Assembly (NCBI GenBank): GCA_000507305.1
Contig: DF239542.1
Location: forward strand, 62,001-126,000
Direction: 5' to 3'
From: Breviolum minutum Mf 1.05b.01
Lineage: Eukaryota > Sar > Dinophyceae > Suessiales > Symbiodiniaceae
DNA: 64,000 nt
In this document: positions 46,821 to 58,373 of the stretch, piece after piece
How positions within the stretch are numbered: the first letter of the stretch is position 1
Layout of the letters: every line of letters starts with the position of its first letter
Notes under the pieces: model-generated
Seen by the model: the letters and a program-made list of their open reading frames with translations, nothing else
Told to the model about the DNA's origin: nothing
Databases searched by the model: none
Program-made: the position numbers and the translations under genes

Positions 46821-46829
46821 ACGAAGGAA

Positions 46830-46905
46830 TGAAGAGAAATTTATTGGATAACTTAATGCGACATTTGGCGGCCGCAGGGTTGACGCTGAACACTTCAAAG
46901 GTCAA
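46830..46905 (+). mobile_element. LINE copy A2, continuation between nested insertions
   Basis: LLDNLMRHLAAAGLTLNTSK continues the RT of the plus-strand copy A2 directly after the A1 insertion, and is cut again by A3. Confidence 0.85.
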
Positions 46906-47510
46906 GGCCAAGGTCAAGCCTGCACGCCTATGGCGAGCCCGTTTCGGGCGCAGGCACAAATGTGAGAACAAACTGCTATCAACCTACAGCAAATTTTGCA
47001 AACTCAAGCATTGATTGCTCCCACAACGCAGGATTGCGCACGGCAACGTTTTGCCAGTAGTCCCACCGCTTCCACCTCGTAAATTCCTCAACCTTTGTGA
47101 CCCATGTGTTTAGTCTCCTGCCCACCTCTTTTGCACGCGGTTGCCATTCTAATGCTCGTTTTGCCTAACGATTGGGCGGAAGGTTCGTAATGTAGCCCGC
47201 CAGTTTCCAATGATGACAAGGCGCAGTCTGCCCCCAGAATTTGTAGTGTCTACATTCGAGGATTTGTTGCACTCGAACATGCCAGGCATATAAAAAGGAG
47301 CCGCCCCCCCCTCCGATCCGAAAGGGATCGAGAGGGGTGCGATTTGACTGATGCGGAGTGCAAATCGGGGGGAGGGAAGAAAAACAGGGTTTGACCAAAC
47401 TACTGACCGCACCAGTCTTCGGAACTCAACATCGAGGATGTGAAGGTCATGCTGTCGGATACTCCGATGCCCTTGCGGCAAAACAAGCGATCAGGATGTG
47501 CGCTTCCCCT
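46906..47510 (-). mobile_element. LINE copy A3, 5'-truncated 3' end, inserted into A2
   Basis: Flanked by GGTCAA (46900-46905 and 47511-47516). Holds the element C-terminus: DLHILDVEFRRLVRSVV, an inserted GC-rich piece at about 47300-47400, WHVRVQQILECRHYKFWGQT, HHWKLAGYITNLPPNRW and WDYWQNVAVRNPALWEQSML followed by a stop near 46982. The folded tail is at 46918-46955, with GGTCAA/GGCCAA repeats at the end. Removing it restores the A2 reading across the joint as LNTSKVKTATLQ. Confidence 0.85.
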
Positions 47511-47516
47511 GGTCAA

Positions 47517-47760
47517 AACGGCGACTTTGCAAAAGCATATCATGTAAACGTTCAATTTCGAACAAATGGTTGGGATGCATACCGCACAGCGAATACTGGC
47601 AATCACGTTTCAGATTGGGCACATCACCTTCAGGCTGCGTCGAAAGCCTTTTATGCACACAGACCTGTTTTTGTTCAACAGCAATGTCACAATGTGAGAT
47701 CGTTTCACATTTTTTGACGCCATGGGCACTCCTATTTTTTTTTTACACACCGGAAATTGC
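47517..47760 (+). mobile_element. LINE copy A2, second continuation
   Basis: Plus-strand RT C-terminal part: KWLGCIPHS..., DWAHHLQAASKAFYAHRPVF, then 'FDAMGTP' at about 47715-47745. The match to the family is lost after that. Confidence 0.7.
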
Positions 47761-48029
47761 AACAGAAGCAGCTGGAGTGGCCAATTGTTGCACAAAAAAC
47801 ATGTTCATCGAGTTGGGCAAGTAAAATCGCTCAATGAAAGACTGATGGACGTCGCTGTGTTCGGTCAATTTCATTACATATGCCCGATGCAGGATATTCA
47901 CTGGGAACCTGCGGACTGTTTATGATATGCTACACGTTGTCTTGGATGAAGTTGAGCGTTTGTTTTTTTTTCTCCCAACAACTGGCCGTGCCTGTTAGCT
48001 ACTCCACACTTCCTACAAGGTACCTGTTA

Positions 48030-50110
48030 CCGTTTGGTGTTTCTCTTAACCACAGCACCACACAATCTACACAACTGGCCTCCACTTCGTAATCTAGTTA
48101 TAACATGACTATGATGAATACGGATTCCCAAAAGGAGTTGTGAAGGTTGGCAGGCTTGCCGCAGATGCACTTCTTTGTGTGCTAGGGACAGGTAAGGTTT
48201 GATGGATTTACCACATTTAGTACACACCACTCCTCCTTTAGAGATATGTTTCCAAGCATGTGCTCCTATTTTGGTATCAACTGCAGTCGCAAAAACAGTA
48301 TGTTTGGTGTGTCTTGCCTTCCTAGGCTCTTGGGGGGGGGGAGCCCTCAGTGATGATAAGCTGTACCCTCTCCGCTAGAAATATATTGAGTTTCCAAGCC
48401 CTTCCCAAAACCCAGTCTACAACTTTGAATTGATTCCTAAGAGCTAAATCCTTAGCCCTTTAGTCACAGATATCATCAACATAGAAATTAACCCCCCATT
48501 GCCATACATTATCTGACCCATAAAGGTGTCCAAACTGCTCCCGTTTAAGATAGGACTTAATTTTGATTTTCGCCGGTTGCTTCGATCTGTCGTTCGCCCC
48601 CCCCCAGCCAAACAAACTGGCTGAACCCATGGCGCGAAATTTTACATGACGGGAATGCTCGGGTAGCAAGATATATTCAAGAGGCTGGCATTCTGACATG
48701 GTCGCAGCGGAGCTTACAACAATACTGGCATTTGTGCTCATACATTGCTGGTTTACCAGATGCTCGATGGGTATCACGAATTTTGGTTTGGAGACCTCGG
48801 AATACTGGAAAACGTGGACCGCCATTCCGATTGTGGCACTCCGCCGCAGAAACCTTCTGCCGTTGGAAAGGTTTGGGTGATTGGAAAACAGCTGCTATGA
48901 ATACACAACGTTGGCACGAATATACTGCAGACTTTTGCTCGTTCATCTTCGAGAGTTGAGGCGGCCTTTGCTAGATTCCGACTGTACAAACGCCTGTGCC
49001 TTCAATGGGCTACCAGGGCCAATGCGCCACTGGTTTACAGGTTTCACTCACTCACTCACTTTTGATTAAGGAAACTTCCCGGTTCTGATGGGATGCTATT
49101 TGGGTCCAGATTTCAGGGTTGCTACCCTCTGAGATAGTATCCGGGTTACGGATCTTTTGCCACTTGTTGATAACATACTTGGCATCAACAACAAGGGCTA
49201 CCGCATGACTACGACCTAGTAATGCCTGAAAAGAAAAAGTTTCCGCTGCGGGTACTGTCTGCTTACCAACTAACAACCCAGCAATGGTTCCCGAAATTTT
49301 TGTAGGGTGTTGCTTGGATACAGCTACCACAGAACATGAACATCGGCGAACTCGGGGTTCTTGGGCAAAAGGTCCCCCTGACCCATCAGACCCAAACACA
49401 AACACACTGGCATCAAAAGTAATTTGGGTGAAAATTTGAGTTCTGACCAGCTGGTCGTCAGCCTTTTCAAGCTATGGATCATAGATTGGCTTAGCGGCCG
49501 TGAAAAGCTATGGATCATCTGCTATATCTACTCTGAGGGCCATAGCTACTTCTACACTGCCATGTCCCATTAGGAACTGTTGAGTTTTGGCTATATGGAT
49601 TCGCCACCTATGGAGTTTTTGCTTTGGCATTCCCATGGCCGCCTGGCCCCAAAACCCTGCCGCAAAAGCAGAAGCATGTACAGGGAATCTCGCGGTAACT
49701 GCCGAATTCTGGCCAGTGTGGCTTTGGCCCCTTGCAACCGCTTGCCCACAGTAGGAATCCTACGTCTTCTCCCTAAGACAGAATCAACCCCTAAGTCTTT
49801 CAAGACATCCCTAATTTGAGGGGGTTCGGGGAGCTTTTGTAATGCTTTACTAAGGGCATGTTTTGCTTTCAAACTTGATGCAAGGAACCCTGTTTTCCCT
49901 AAACTAACTTCTAGTCCTCTGGTTTCCAAGCCAGTTTTTAGCGTTTGCATTGCAAAATAATCGTGGAAGGACACTTCAACACCGAATTGCATGTGGGACA
50001 CGGTGGCAATTTTATTGACGAATTTGTATGCATGTGGAGGCTGCAAGTGGCGAATGGCGAAAACCATGAGAACGGCTGGACCTTCTGCACTTCCCTTGGG
50101 GTCAGCAGAA
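48030..50110 (-). mobile_element. LINE copy B1 (RT - RNase H - zinc finger family), split by A5
   Basis: Minus-strand element of a second family. RT C-terminal part at 49591-50067 (LETRGLEVSLGKTGFLASSL, VLKDLGVDSVLGRRRRIPTV, AKATLARIRQLPR). RNase H at 49068-49405 (FGSDGSGGPFAQEPRVRR, KQTVPAAETFSFQALLG, ALVVDAKYVINKW), continued at 48490-48568 (KIKSYLKREQFGHLYGSD, NFYVDDICD). Then a Cys/His tail at 48030-48240 (VCTKCGKSIKP, HKEVHLRQAC, HHSHV, CRLCGAVV). RNase H acidic residues D (SDGSG), E (AAETF), D (VVDAK) and the last D (VDDIC) are visible. Several stops. Confidence 0.82.
48569..49059 (+). mobile_element. LINE copy A5, 5'-truncated, inserted into the RNase H of B1
   Basis: Flanked by TTTTGATT (48561-48568 and 49060-49067). 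Plus-strand frame: RRLLRSVVRPPP, NARVARYIQEAGILTWSQRS, LQQYWHLCSYIAGLPDARWV, GKRGPPFRLWHSAAETFCRW, then a stop near 48960. The folded tail is at 48992-49042, then TCAC repeats. It has the same family signature as A1 and A3. Confidence 0.88.
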
Positions 50111-50114
50111 CATT

Positions 50115-51170
50115 TGTAAATATCTTTTGCACGGCATAAATGTTGAAATGCAACATTTCGGTTGCATTTGACTTGGGTTCAGATCATCGCGCTGTGTTTG
50201 CCCAATACCTAAAGCCACGCACTGCCCGTGAGGATGAAGACGAAAACGGGAACGCTACCTCGAATTACGACGCCGTGGGCCACAACGTCTGGTCGTGCTA
50301 GCGTACGAGGTTGGTGAGCGCTGGGCGGCCGAATGCGGGGAACTCATCCGCGACCTGCTGCGTGTTCGGGCAACAGACAGCGGCAGCGTTAACCCTTCTT
50401 GGCAACTTCTGGCGCAGCCCGCCCAACTTTGCAGTGAGAATGGGCCGCAGGTGAGCGCTGCGCTCCAGCTTGCGGACCCAGAAGAGCCTAGCGGATTGTG
50501 GAGGCTGCTGCACGTGAACGTTGGATGCTAATGAAGGGGGATTTTGTAGTTTTCACCTTGCATAATTGATGATCGGCAGATTCTAAATTGCTTTTGCTTG
50601 CGCCCTAAAGGGGCTGCCTTCGGGCCAGCAAGCTTTGACTTTGACTTTTACTTCCGAACCAAGTAGCAACTAGGAGAAGGAACATGCGCAAACAACAAGC
50701 GAATTGAAAAAACATCGACGCCCAAACATTTCAGTCTAAGGTCGGGAGCACTGTGAGTACAAATATGCCAACCACTTTGCGCGATTCAGAGAGCATGCTA
50801 TCACGTTGCAGGAATGAAGGCGCAAAATCCAACAGTTATCCGCCAACAGCTGTTGTCAAGATCACATGCAATTTTGGCTAAAATGCTTCATGATCGTTTG
50901 CAACCTCTACTGGCGACAGAACAATCAATGGATCAAATTGGTCTTCGACGAGGCACTGGGAAACCACCGGCTAACTGTATTTACACTTGTTTGCGGAAAA
51001 ATCATCGAATGGAATTCCGACATCTGGTTTGCAAGCTTGGACTTGACAAAGACCTTTGCTCGTGTTGCGCACGACCGACATTTTCAAGCATTGACGGAGC
51101 AACATGTTCCGAAACCTTACATTAATTTGTTGAAAGCGAAAACTTTTGCGTGCGGTAGCTAGCTGGGCCA
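50115..51170 (+). mobile_element. LINE fragment C1 (AP endonuclease end and RT core), decayed
   Basis: Plus strand: endonuclease C-terminus (NVEMQHF... LGSDHRAVFAQYLKP) at about 50140-50215, then after an insertion RT motifs LAKMLHDRLQPLLATEQSMD, VFTLVCGKIIEWNSDIWFAS, LDLTKTFARVAHDRHFQALT and EQHVPKPYINLL at 50866-51135. The catalytic YADD part is missing, so the 3' half is deleted or displaced. Confidence 0.75.
50215..50675 (+). mobile_element. LINE 3' end C2 inserted in C1
   Basis: A GC-rich plus-strand piece whose frame (LELRRRGPQRLVVLAYEVGE, RWAAECGELIRDLLRVRA) matches the C-terminus I associate with another dinoflagellate LINE type, followed by a folded tail 50596-50633 (GCTTGC...GCAAGC enclosing two hairpins) and TTTGACTTTGAC. 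Exact edges not determined; no duplication recognised. Confidence 0.6.
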
Positions 51171-51179
51171 CCTTCGAAC

Positions 51180-52320
51180 CTTGATTGCTGTGTTCATGAT
51201 TGGAATGATGTCAATGTTAATGCTTGGACGCTGTGTGGCGGGCCAGTTTTGGGCGCAACGATGCACTAAAAAGAGACTGTCTGTACAGATAACCGAAGCA
51301 CTTGATCGCGTCCACCGTGCTCTTGAATGTTATTTTCTCTGTCCAAGTCCAAATTTCGCATCTTAAAAACAAGGGCGCTGAAATCTAATCAAGTGCCTAT
51401 CCAATCACCAGCGTTTGCGAAACATGTGCATTCTTCGGGGTGACGAAAATTTCATACATGTCCAGTGCACACATTCGACTTGAGTATACATGAAATCACG
51501 TCGTCAAAAAATTTCCCCTGATCCGTCGCATGTTTTTCCCCTCTCTCTCCCTTAGAACAAACTTTGTACCCAAGTGGCGGTCAATATGTATCCTTTTTAC
51601 ACGATGTCATGCGGCAGTTAAGTCAATCATGGTGTGCAAAATTGTCGTCGTGCAGCTCCACGAACTCCTCCGCGTTGAATCCTGATCTCATAGGTCCTCC
51701 CACGTACGAACCATCCCGTCTGTGCGCCGCAGCGCTGTCCATTCGGGGCCCCAAAACGCTAGCGAGGCTCTCCTTCTCGAATTTGATACCAAGCCGGCTG
51801 GTTAATGTCGCAATGAGGTTTCGTAAACCGAAGCTTATTTGCATCGCTTTCGCCGAAAACTGTATGTGTGAAATCCGCCCGTTGGAACACCATGTTCATG
51901 TATCTCATCGTGAAGGTGTCCTAGGTTGTCCCGTTTCCAATCCGACAGTGATAATTTTGTAGACGAGGAGAGGTGCGGAAGAACTCAAAAAACTTTGTTT
52001 GGACAGTTGGCGGTGTCTGATAAGAGCGTTTGATGGCATTTTTTCACGACAACGACTGTTAATAAACCTTGGTATTTACTCCCCTTTGCCCCAGTCCACG
52101 TGGACCGTCCTTGGTGAAGAGGCGGTAATAATGATTTCCCCTGCCACCGTTTCATTTGACATACGACTTGGTGCCCCACCCCACATATCCTGTATTTTCC
52201 GTCGGGGTTTGACCGGGTTGTTTCGTCGGTTTTTCAGCTGGACACCGTTCGATCATTTCCAAAAATCATTTCAATCTGTACCACGTTTCATTTGATTTCA
52301 CAAAGTCGTTGCCGTCAATT
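51180..52320. other. Unassigned, possibly decayed retroelement
   Basis: A minus-strand reading at 51623-51844 (LRNLIATLTSRLGIKFEKES) is protein-like and sits in the LINE nest, but no motif identifies it. Nothing else seen. Confidence 0.35.
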
Positions 52321-52329
52321 TCAATGCAG

Positions 52330-52700
52330 TTGTTACGCTCGTCGCAATGCACATGCAATGCAAGTCAAGTCCAATCCAAGACAAGTAGGCGACCCAGGAG
52401 GGCCGGAGCTGGAAAAAACTGGCTACACACCAAAAACTGTAAAACATACAGCACCTCTTCGGAGAGGTTGAAGCAACATTTACATAGAACACAAATCCAG
52501 GAAGGACGAAAGCAGAGCATCCCATCGGACTGCATTTCTCGCAACAATTTCCCAATTGCCCAAAGCTTTGTACCTGCAGAACATGTCCAGTTTATTGTCC
52601 CAAGCTTGTTGTGGGCGTCCACGGGCAGGATATGTTGGAAATGCGATACACATGCAACACCGCATATTTCAGTCGTCGAACCTGGAAACATAATTAACGC
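52330..52700 (-). mobile_element. LINE 3'-end fragment D1
   Basis: Minus-strand reading FPTYPARGRPQQAWDNKL then DMFCRYKALGNWEIVARNAV and a stop at 52480, the same C-terminal signature as A1/A5. The tail near 52370-52340 carries TTG/GACTTG-type repeats. Confidence 0.72.
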
Positions 52701-52724
52701 ACGCGTAAACTACAGGTCGGGCCA

Positions 52725-53310
52725 AGTCTGGTCAAGCCTACACGCCAATGGCGAACGCATTTTTGTGCAAAAGCGCAAAAATGAGAGTAGACACATCGGC
52801 TGCTATTTACCTACGACAAATATTACAGAAATCTACATATGAGTTCCAGACCACATCGTCCACTTTCGCATATCTGTTACATGCTTGGAATTTGGCTCCA
52901 CATGTGTCCCGGAGGACCACGCGTCAACACCCATGATGCCAAGGAGTGCGCATTGAAACCATCCATGCAGGCAAACAAGGCTTGTATACGAAGCACTATT
53001 TCATTGGAACCAAAACTACTTGAAACTCAGAGCTGTACGGTAACTTCGCCTCGCAGAACGAAGAGGCGCGCAAAGCGTGAACCAAATCATCGCGGGCCGT
53101 GTCAAACGCAGTGGTAGGGTCAGGTCAAGACCTGCTAGTGGCGCTTGTTCACAGCGCAGCACGAACAAATCACAACGCGTAAAGTCAAACCTGCACGCCA
53201 AAACAGGACGCAAAATTCGTACACAATCACAATCGTTCGTTATTCCTAGCCACCCGGTCAGCTTCCCCACTGTTTTTTCATAGGTTTCAATGATGGAATC
53301 CAAGGAATGA
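52725..53310 (-). mobile_element. Two or three stacked LINE 3' tails (D2/D3)
   Basis: Minus strand: remnants of the element C-terminus at about 52810-52960 and about 53190-53300, with tail motifs at 52733-52765 (GCCAATGGC hairpin), about 53140 and about 53186-53210 (GCCTGCACGCC-type and its relatives, each followed on the minus strand by TTTGAC/TTGACC units). Heavily decayed; the count is approximate. Confidence 0.5.
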
Positions 53311-53319
53311 AGAAAGCAG

Positions 53320-54980
53320 CACGTATTCTATACCTACAGCAACAGTTGATCCAAGAATAACTTCTTTCATGCTATCATTGTCCATTCAACACTGATGTTA
53401 TGTTTGAAGAATTGGAACTTAAGATTAGAAAAAAAAATCCACAATGGATAAAATGAGCGAATATATCCACTACATAACATTACGTAACAATAAGATCCAA
53501 GCGCTGACACGAGGAAGACGATATGTGAAAGAACTTTAAGGAAATTCCTTCAAGTTGGAGCAGCTGGAGTACATGGAGCGACAACATTGCCTAGCAAATC
53601 ACAACGGATCACAGTTCATATTCGGGCACGATGTATTTTGATTCGATTCAATATTTCGGCACAAGAGCGGCCACATTTTGTTTTGAAAATTTTGGGGACT
53701 ATGGAAAAGTCGCTCTCTGATTGAAACAGGTTTGGTTGTAGATCGGGCGTTTTTCTTCTCCCAATTTATGTTGCATCTGGTGAATTTTAATTGAAGAAGG
53801 TTACTTTGTAGCTTTGATTGTGTCAAACATGAACGAAACTGAGGTCACTTTTTTGTTTGCTGGTCTTGAAATGCGGCTTGCAGACGATTGCTAGTTTGGC
53901 AATCGGTTGAGATTTGCAATGTTTTGCCATCCGTTGTTCAAACGACGCTGCCGAAAAGTTAAACGTATGGAAAAAAACTGTTGTGAAAAAATGGGTATCG
54001 AACGATTGTCACCTCCTAACTTGGTTGTTATCTCTTACCTAGTTGTGCAATCCTTTCCATCAGCTGATAGGAGGACCAAGCGGCACAGAGAGCAAACAAA
54101 GTGAAAAAAACAATGAGGGCAAAGAACACCAAGCAAAGAGAGAAGAATTGCGGAGAGTAGAATTGAAAGGACAGAAACATATTTTGTAAACAGAGCCCAA
54201 AAAACCGGAAAAACACAGAGCAAACACTCACAGCATAGAAAAAAGGAACATGCAAAGGAAGGAAAGGAGAAATCAAAGAGACCAGGACAAAGGAATCCTG
54301 CAAATCAATTATCTGCAGCTAATGTGCAGGAGGTCACAATGTCAAAATGGTCTTTGATGGAATCGAAGCCGACTTTAAGCAACATGTCTAACCAAATGAC
54401 GTTTTTTGCCGCGGTACGCCCGTTGCCGATCTAGCATACATTCGAAGCTGGAACAAAATTAAATGATCTGTGCTGGATACAAGATCGGCATTGAAAAGCC
54501 AGAGGATCCGTGACGGATAAATATGGATAGAACGTGGACGTAAAAAATTAACAAAGCGACAATGTCAAAACGTCAGTGTTGGATCCAAAATTGACTGAAG
54601 AGTGTGTAACACAATCAAAAAGGACAAGCAAACACTCAAACAATGGTGAACCGCGTCTTTTTGCGGCATTTTTTTGGTGTGAAAGAAATGGCTGATTCAA
54701 AATGAACTGGACGAGGTGTGACATCCGCACCAAGGACAATACGGGATAAATGACAGCGCTCGAATTGAACGTTTTCCAATGCAATTTTTTTCTTGTGCTT
54801 TGCCCGAATCATGACACTGAGCTGTTTTGGTTCATGCAAAGAACTGACAAAGCAACCTGTAGCAAATGGCACCAACTAGTGGCTCAAACTCTTGAAACGC
54901 CTTTTGCTGGCGATTGTATTGATTGCGCGCTCTGCTCCCTGGCTACAGAATGGCGACCGACAAATTCACAAACATACCTT
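53320..54980. other. No gene supported
   Basis: AT-rich, short competing frames, no motif or splice pair found. Confidence 0.5.
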
Positions 54981-54984
54981 AATA

Positions 54985-55405
54985 CACACATACACACATA
55001 CACACATACACATACATACATACATACATACATNTCAGTTCCTTTCAGTTCCTTTCCTTCCTTTCATTCCTCCTTTCATTCCTTTCAGTCATTTCATTCC
55101 TTTCATTCCCTTCATTCCTTTCATTTATTTCATTCCCTCCATTCCCTCCATTCCTTTCATTGCTTTCATTCCTTTCATTCCTTTCATTCATTTCATTTAT
55201 TTCATTTATTTCATTCCTTTCATTCCTTTCATTCCTTTCATTCCTTTCGTTCCTTTCATTCCTTTCATTCCCTTCATTTCTTGTCCTTCCTTTCCTTTCC
55301 TTTCCTTCCTTTCCTTTCATTCCTTTCCTTTCATTCCTTTCATTCCTTTCCTTTCATTCCTTTCATTCATTTCATATATTTCATTTCCTTTCATTTCCTT
55401 TAATT
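54985..55405. repeat. (ACATAC)n joined through one N to a (TTCCTTTCAT)n repeat
   Basis: A CACATA/CATACA run ends at an N at 55034 and is followed directly by about 370 bp of TTTCATTCC-type pentamer and decamer repeats. Ser/Phe-rich frames through it are not genes. Confidence 0.95.
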
Positions 55406-55409
55406 TGAT

Positions 55410-58140
55410 TCCTGTATGGCTGAATCACATAATTTGCACTAGCTTTGCACTAGCGAGTGGGTTACAAACTGTTACCGTATTGGATTCAGGATGGAGCTTT
55501 TCGATAAAGGTAATATAGGAATCAGCAGAAGAGTACGTGCGCCTAGATATTTCAAGGTACACAGCGTGGATTTTATTAAGAAACATATTCCTATTATGGT
55601 TAGAGATACATAACTTGTCTTGAATTAGGTGCACTATATGTCGCTTGCCTGACTGGACAGATAGTGGCCGTAGAGACACGAGATTGCACCAAACACGCTG
55701 CTATTGGTTCGGAGGCAACGTATATCTTTGAGAATGTGGAGCAACGAGAGACCTGCGTAGCTGCCTGCAGAAAAATCACGGACTTGGCTGTGAGTCGCAG
55801 ACATGAACTGCATCAGATTCCATGAAATGTGGTGGGTATTGCCCTGGATGTCAACGTAGAGGCGAAGTGTGGAGGAGGGGTCCTCAAAATATTCGCTGTA
55901 GGTGCGATAGTGACTAACGACCTGTGTGAAGTATGCATCTGTCGGAGAACGTAAGGAATGTGTTGAGAATCAGGCGCATAAGAATACCCTTGCAACAACG
56001 TTTCCGCTTGTTGCAACAACGTTTCCGCTTGTTTGACCACAAACTTGATGGAAAGAATCATGCAAGCAGTGGCCATGTTGTGGCAAAAGTAGAAACCTGG
56101 TCAGCTCCTCTCGGCATGAACAGCAAAAACATTCACAATAATGCTTCACCGAAGTGTCGCACAAGATGTCATTGGCAATCGAGATACCTGCGATGAGAAA
56201 GTTCGATGAAATAAGAATGTCAGAGGTCAGAGTCTATGCCACCCATCCAGAACTCTTTGACTCTCCATGTGAGCAAGAGTCCATTTTCAGTTAAGAGCCA
56301 GGTGCACTTCGAGAAAATCTTCGAAAAGCTTTTCAGCAAGAAAACCGCCTGAGGACCACATAATTGCTGCACTGTGATAAAAAAAAAAACTGCTGCTGGG
56401 CGCAGCTAAACCCAAAGGTCTTTGTGAGGACCATAATCCACCTCAGGCCAGGGGTATGCTTCAATGGTACTTCTCAGAACTTGGCAATTGTTGGCTATTA
56501 CCGAGTGAACATCTTTCAAATAGAGGGCAGCAGTTGTCTTTCAAGTTTCACCCTCCCTCCGACTCCACCACATTTTCACCACAGACCCCTTCGCACATGT
56601 TGGAGGAAAGTGTTCAAGAAGAAGTCGCTGCCCGATCAGCCATGTCTTAGACCGAAAAGACGCACCTCCAGACCATGGCAGAGCTGAGCACAGTGGATTT
56701 TTTCGTCATGGTTTCACAATGCTGCGTCAATGCTTGACATTCACTACCGTGCTTTCTGCAAATTTTTGAACATTGATCCGGAACCTCCTGACAAATACCT
56801 TTGGAAACCCTCCAACTTTGGTTATCAGATCACAAGGAGACGAAATTTCTTTAGAAATTTTGATGGTTGAAAGTGTCTCCTACACTGGTTTTTGGAGACC
56901 ACTAAAAAAAAAGAAGAAGGCCTAACAAGGGGCCGTCAGAGATCGAAATAAGAGAATCCAGCCAACTCTCAGAGAACGAAGCACTGACAGGAACCGCATC
57001 GTCAACCGCCACAGTACAGTCAATCTGTCAGTGTGGAGAAACACGAAAGAGAAGGTACTCGAAAAGGAGCATGAACGAGAAGACGGATGAGTAAATTAAA
57101 GGAGCCCGCAACGAAGAATTGTTAAGAGGGACTGCGAAAACACAAAACCCAAAACAAGTTTCGTTGAACCCCAAGGCGCAACTACCCCAAATCACTTCTC
57201 CAGCAAACCTTTTGCTCGACACACGAACACGAACCAACCAAGGAGGATGGCTGTCTTTCAGTCTTTAAGTATATGCTACTTCTAGCATTACTTGTTGTTG
57301 TTCTCAGCTCTTGTGACACATCTGAGCCAAGCTATACAAAGCAAAGCTTCATGAATGCAAAGGAGCGTTCAAACACGGAAACTCTATTCCAAAGGAATGC
57401 CGAGGCATTCGGTTTAAGGAAACTCCATTCCCAAGCTAATTCTTAGGAGGTCAAAACCTTCATTCCAACCTTCTATCCCAAACATCCACTTAACATCTCA
57501 ACACAAACCAGAGACAGGAGCAGTGCATTGCTCCCCCTTCAGATCGAGTCTTTCACCATTGGCAGAACGCCTTCTGAGACTCTCTTCTCATCACTGAGAG
57601 GAGCAATGCACCACACAAGACGTTACCAAATTGTGGATGTGCATGCATAAAACGTACACCACCATCACAAAAGTTCACCTGTCAGGCAAACATGACGTGT
57701 GCAATTCACATGACTTCCCAAAACTCCTAAGTCCTAAGAAATCCATGCATGACTATACACCGTTCCTTCTCACTCCACGCTGAAGCATCACCATGCTTCT
57801 CATACTCTTCCAGAAACCCAAATGAAAAGCCGTTCCAGATGTAAATTCCCAGATATCAAAACAGAAACCTTCGCTCCCAAAATGAATCGCCAGAAATCAA
57901 AACCAGAAACTTTCGTTCCCAAAATTGAATCTCCAGAAACCAAAATAGGATACATATGAAGCTCAACATCGCACCAGTATAAACACAATGCTCTGAATAT
58001 CCAAATTTCCTCACCCCCTCTCGATGTGAGATTCGTCCATCCAGTGTTGAACTATCGTATTGTACGTATAGTGAATTCCAGCATATCAACTCAACCAGCT
58101 ACCTTACAGCAACTCATCGTGATGACAAAGTCCAGAAAAT
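55410..58140. other. No gene supported
   Basis: No convincing exon on either strand. Small features: two tandem GTTTCCGCTTGTT-type copies (14-24 bp) at about 55998-56033 and a perfect hairpin GAATGCC-GA-GGCATTC at about 57395-57411. Confidence 0.45.
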
Positions 58141-58146
58141 ACGATG

Positions 58147-58293
58147 AATTCAAAGTGTGGAAACCCAAAGCGTATCAGCACCACCGTAGTGACCCAGACA
58201 CCTATCAGAAACCACTTGATTGTCATGTCAAATTCAAAGGAAACCCAAAGCGTATCAGCACCACCGGAGTGACCCAGACACTATCAGAAACCA
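58147..58293. repeat. Direct repeat, two copies of about 60-80 bp
   Basis: Copies 58159-58214 and 58239-58293 share GGAAACCCAAAGCGTATCAG and CACCACCG(T/G)AGTGACCCAGA with two small differences. They lie 3' of the gag-like reading. Confidence 0.85.
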
Positions 58294-58373
58294 ATGAAAT
58301 TCTGTTTGACATTGCAACAATACATGCATATAGCTTTCGGCAATACTCGCAGATAGATGATGGCCGGAGCCAT

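Noticed and set aside
54750..55518. 217- and 208-codon Ser/Phe/His-rich plus-strand frames
   Set aside because: They read through the TTTCATTCC repeat and across the N at 55034.
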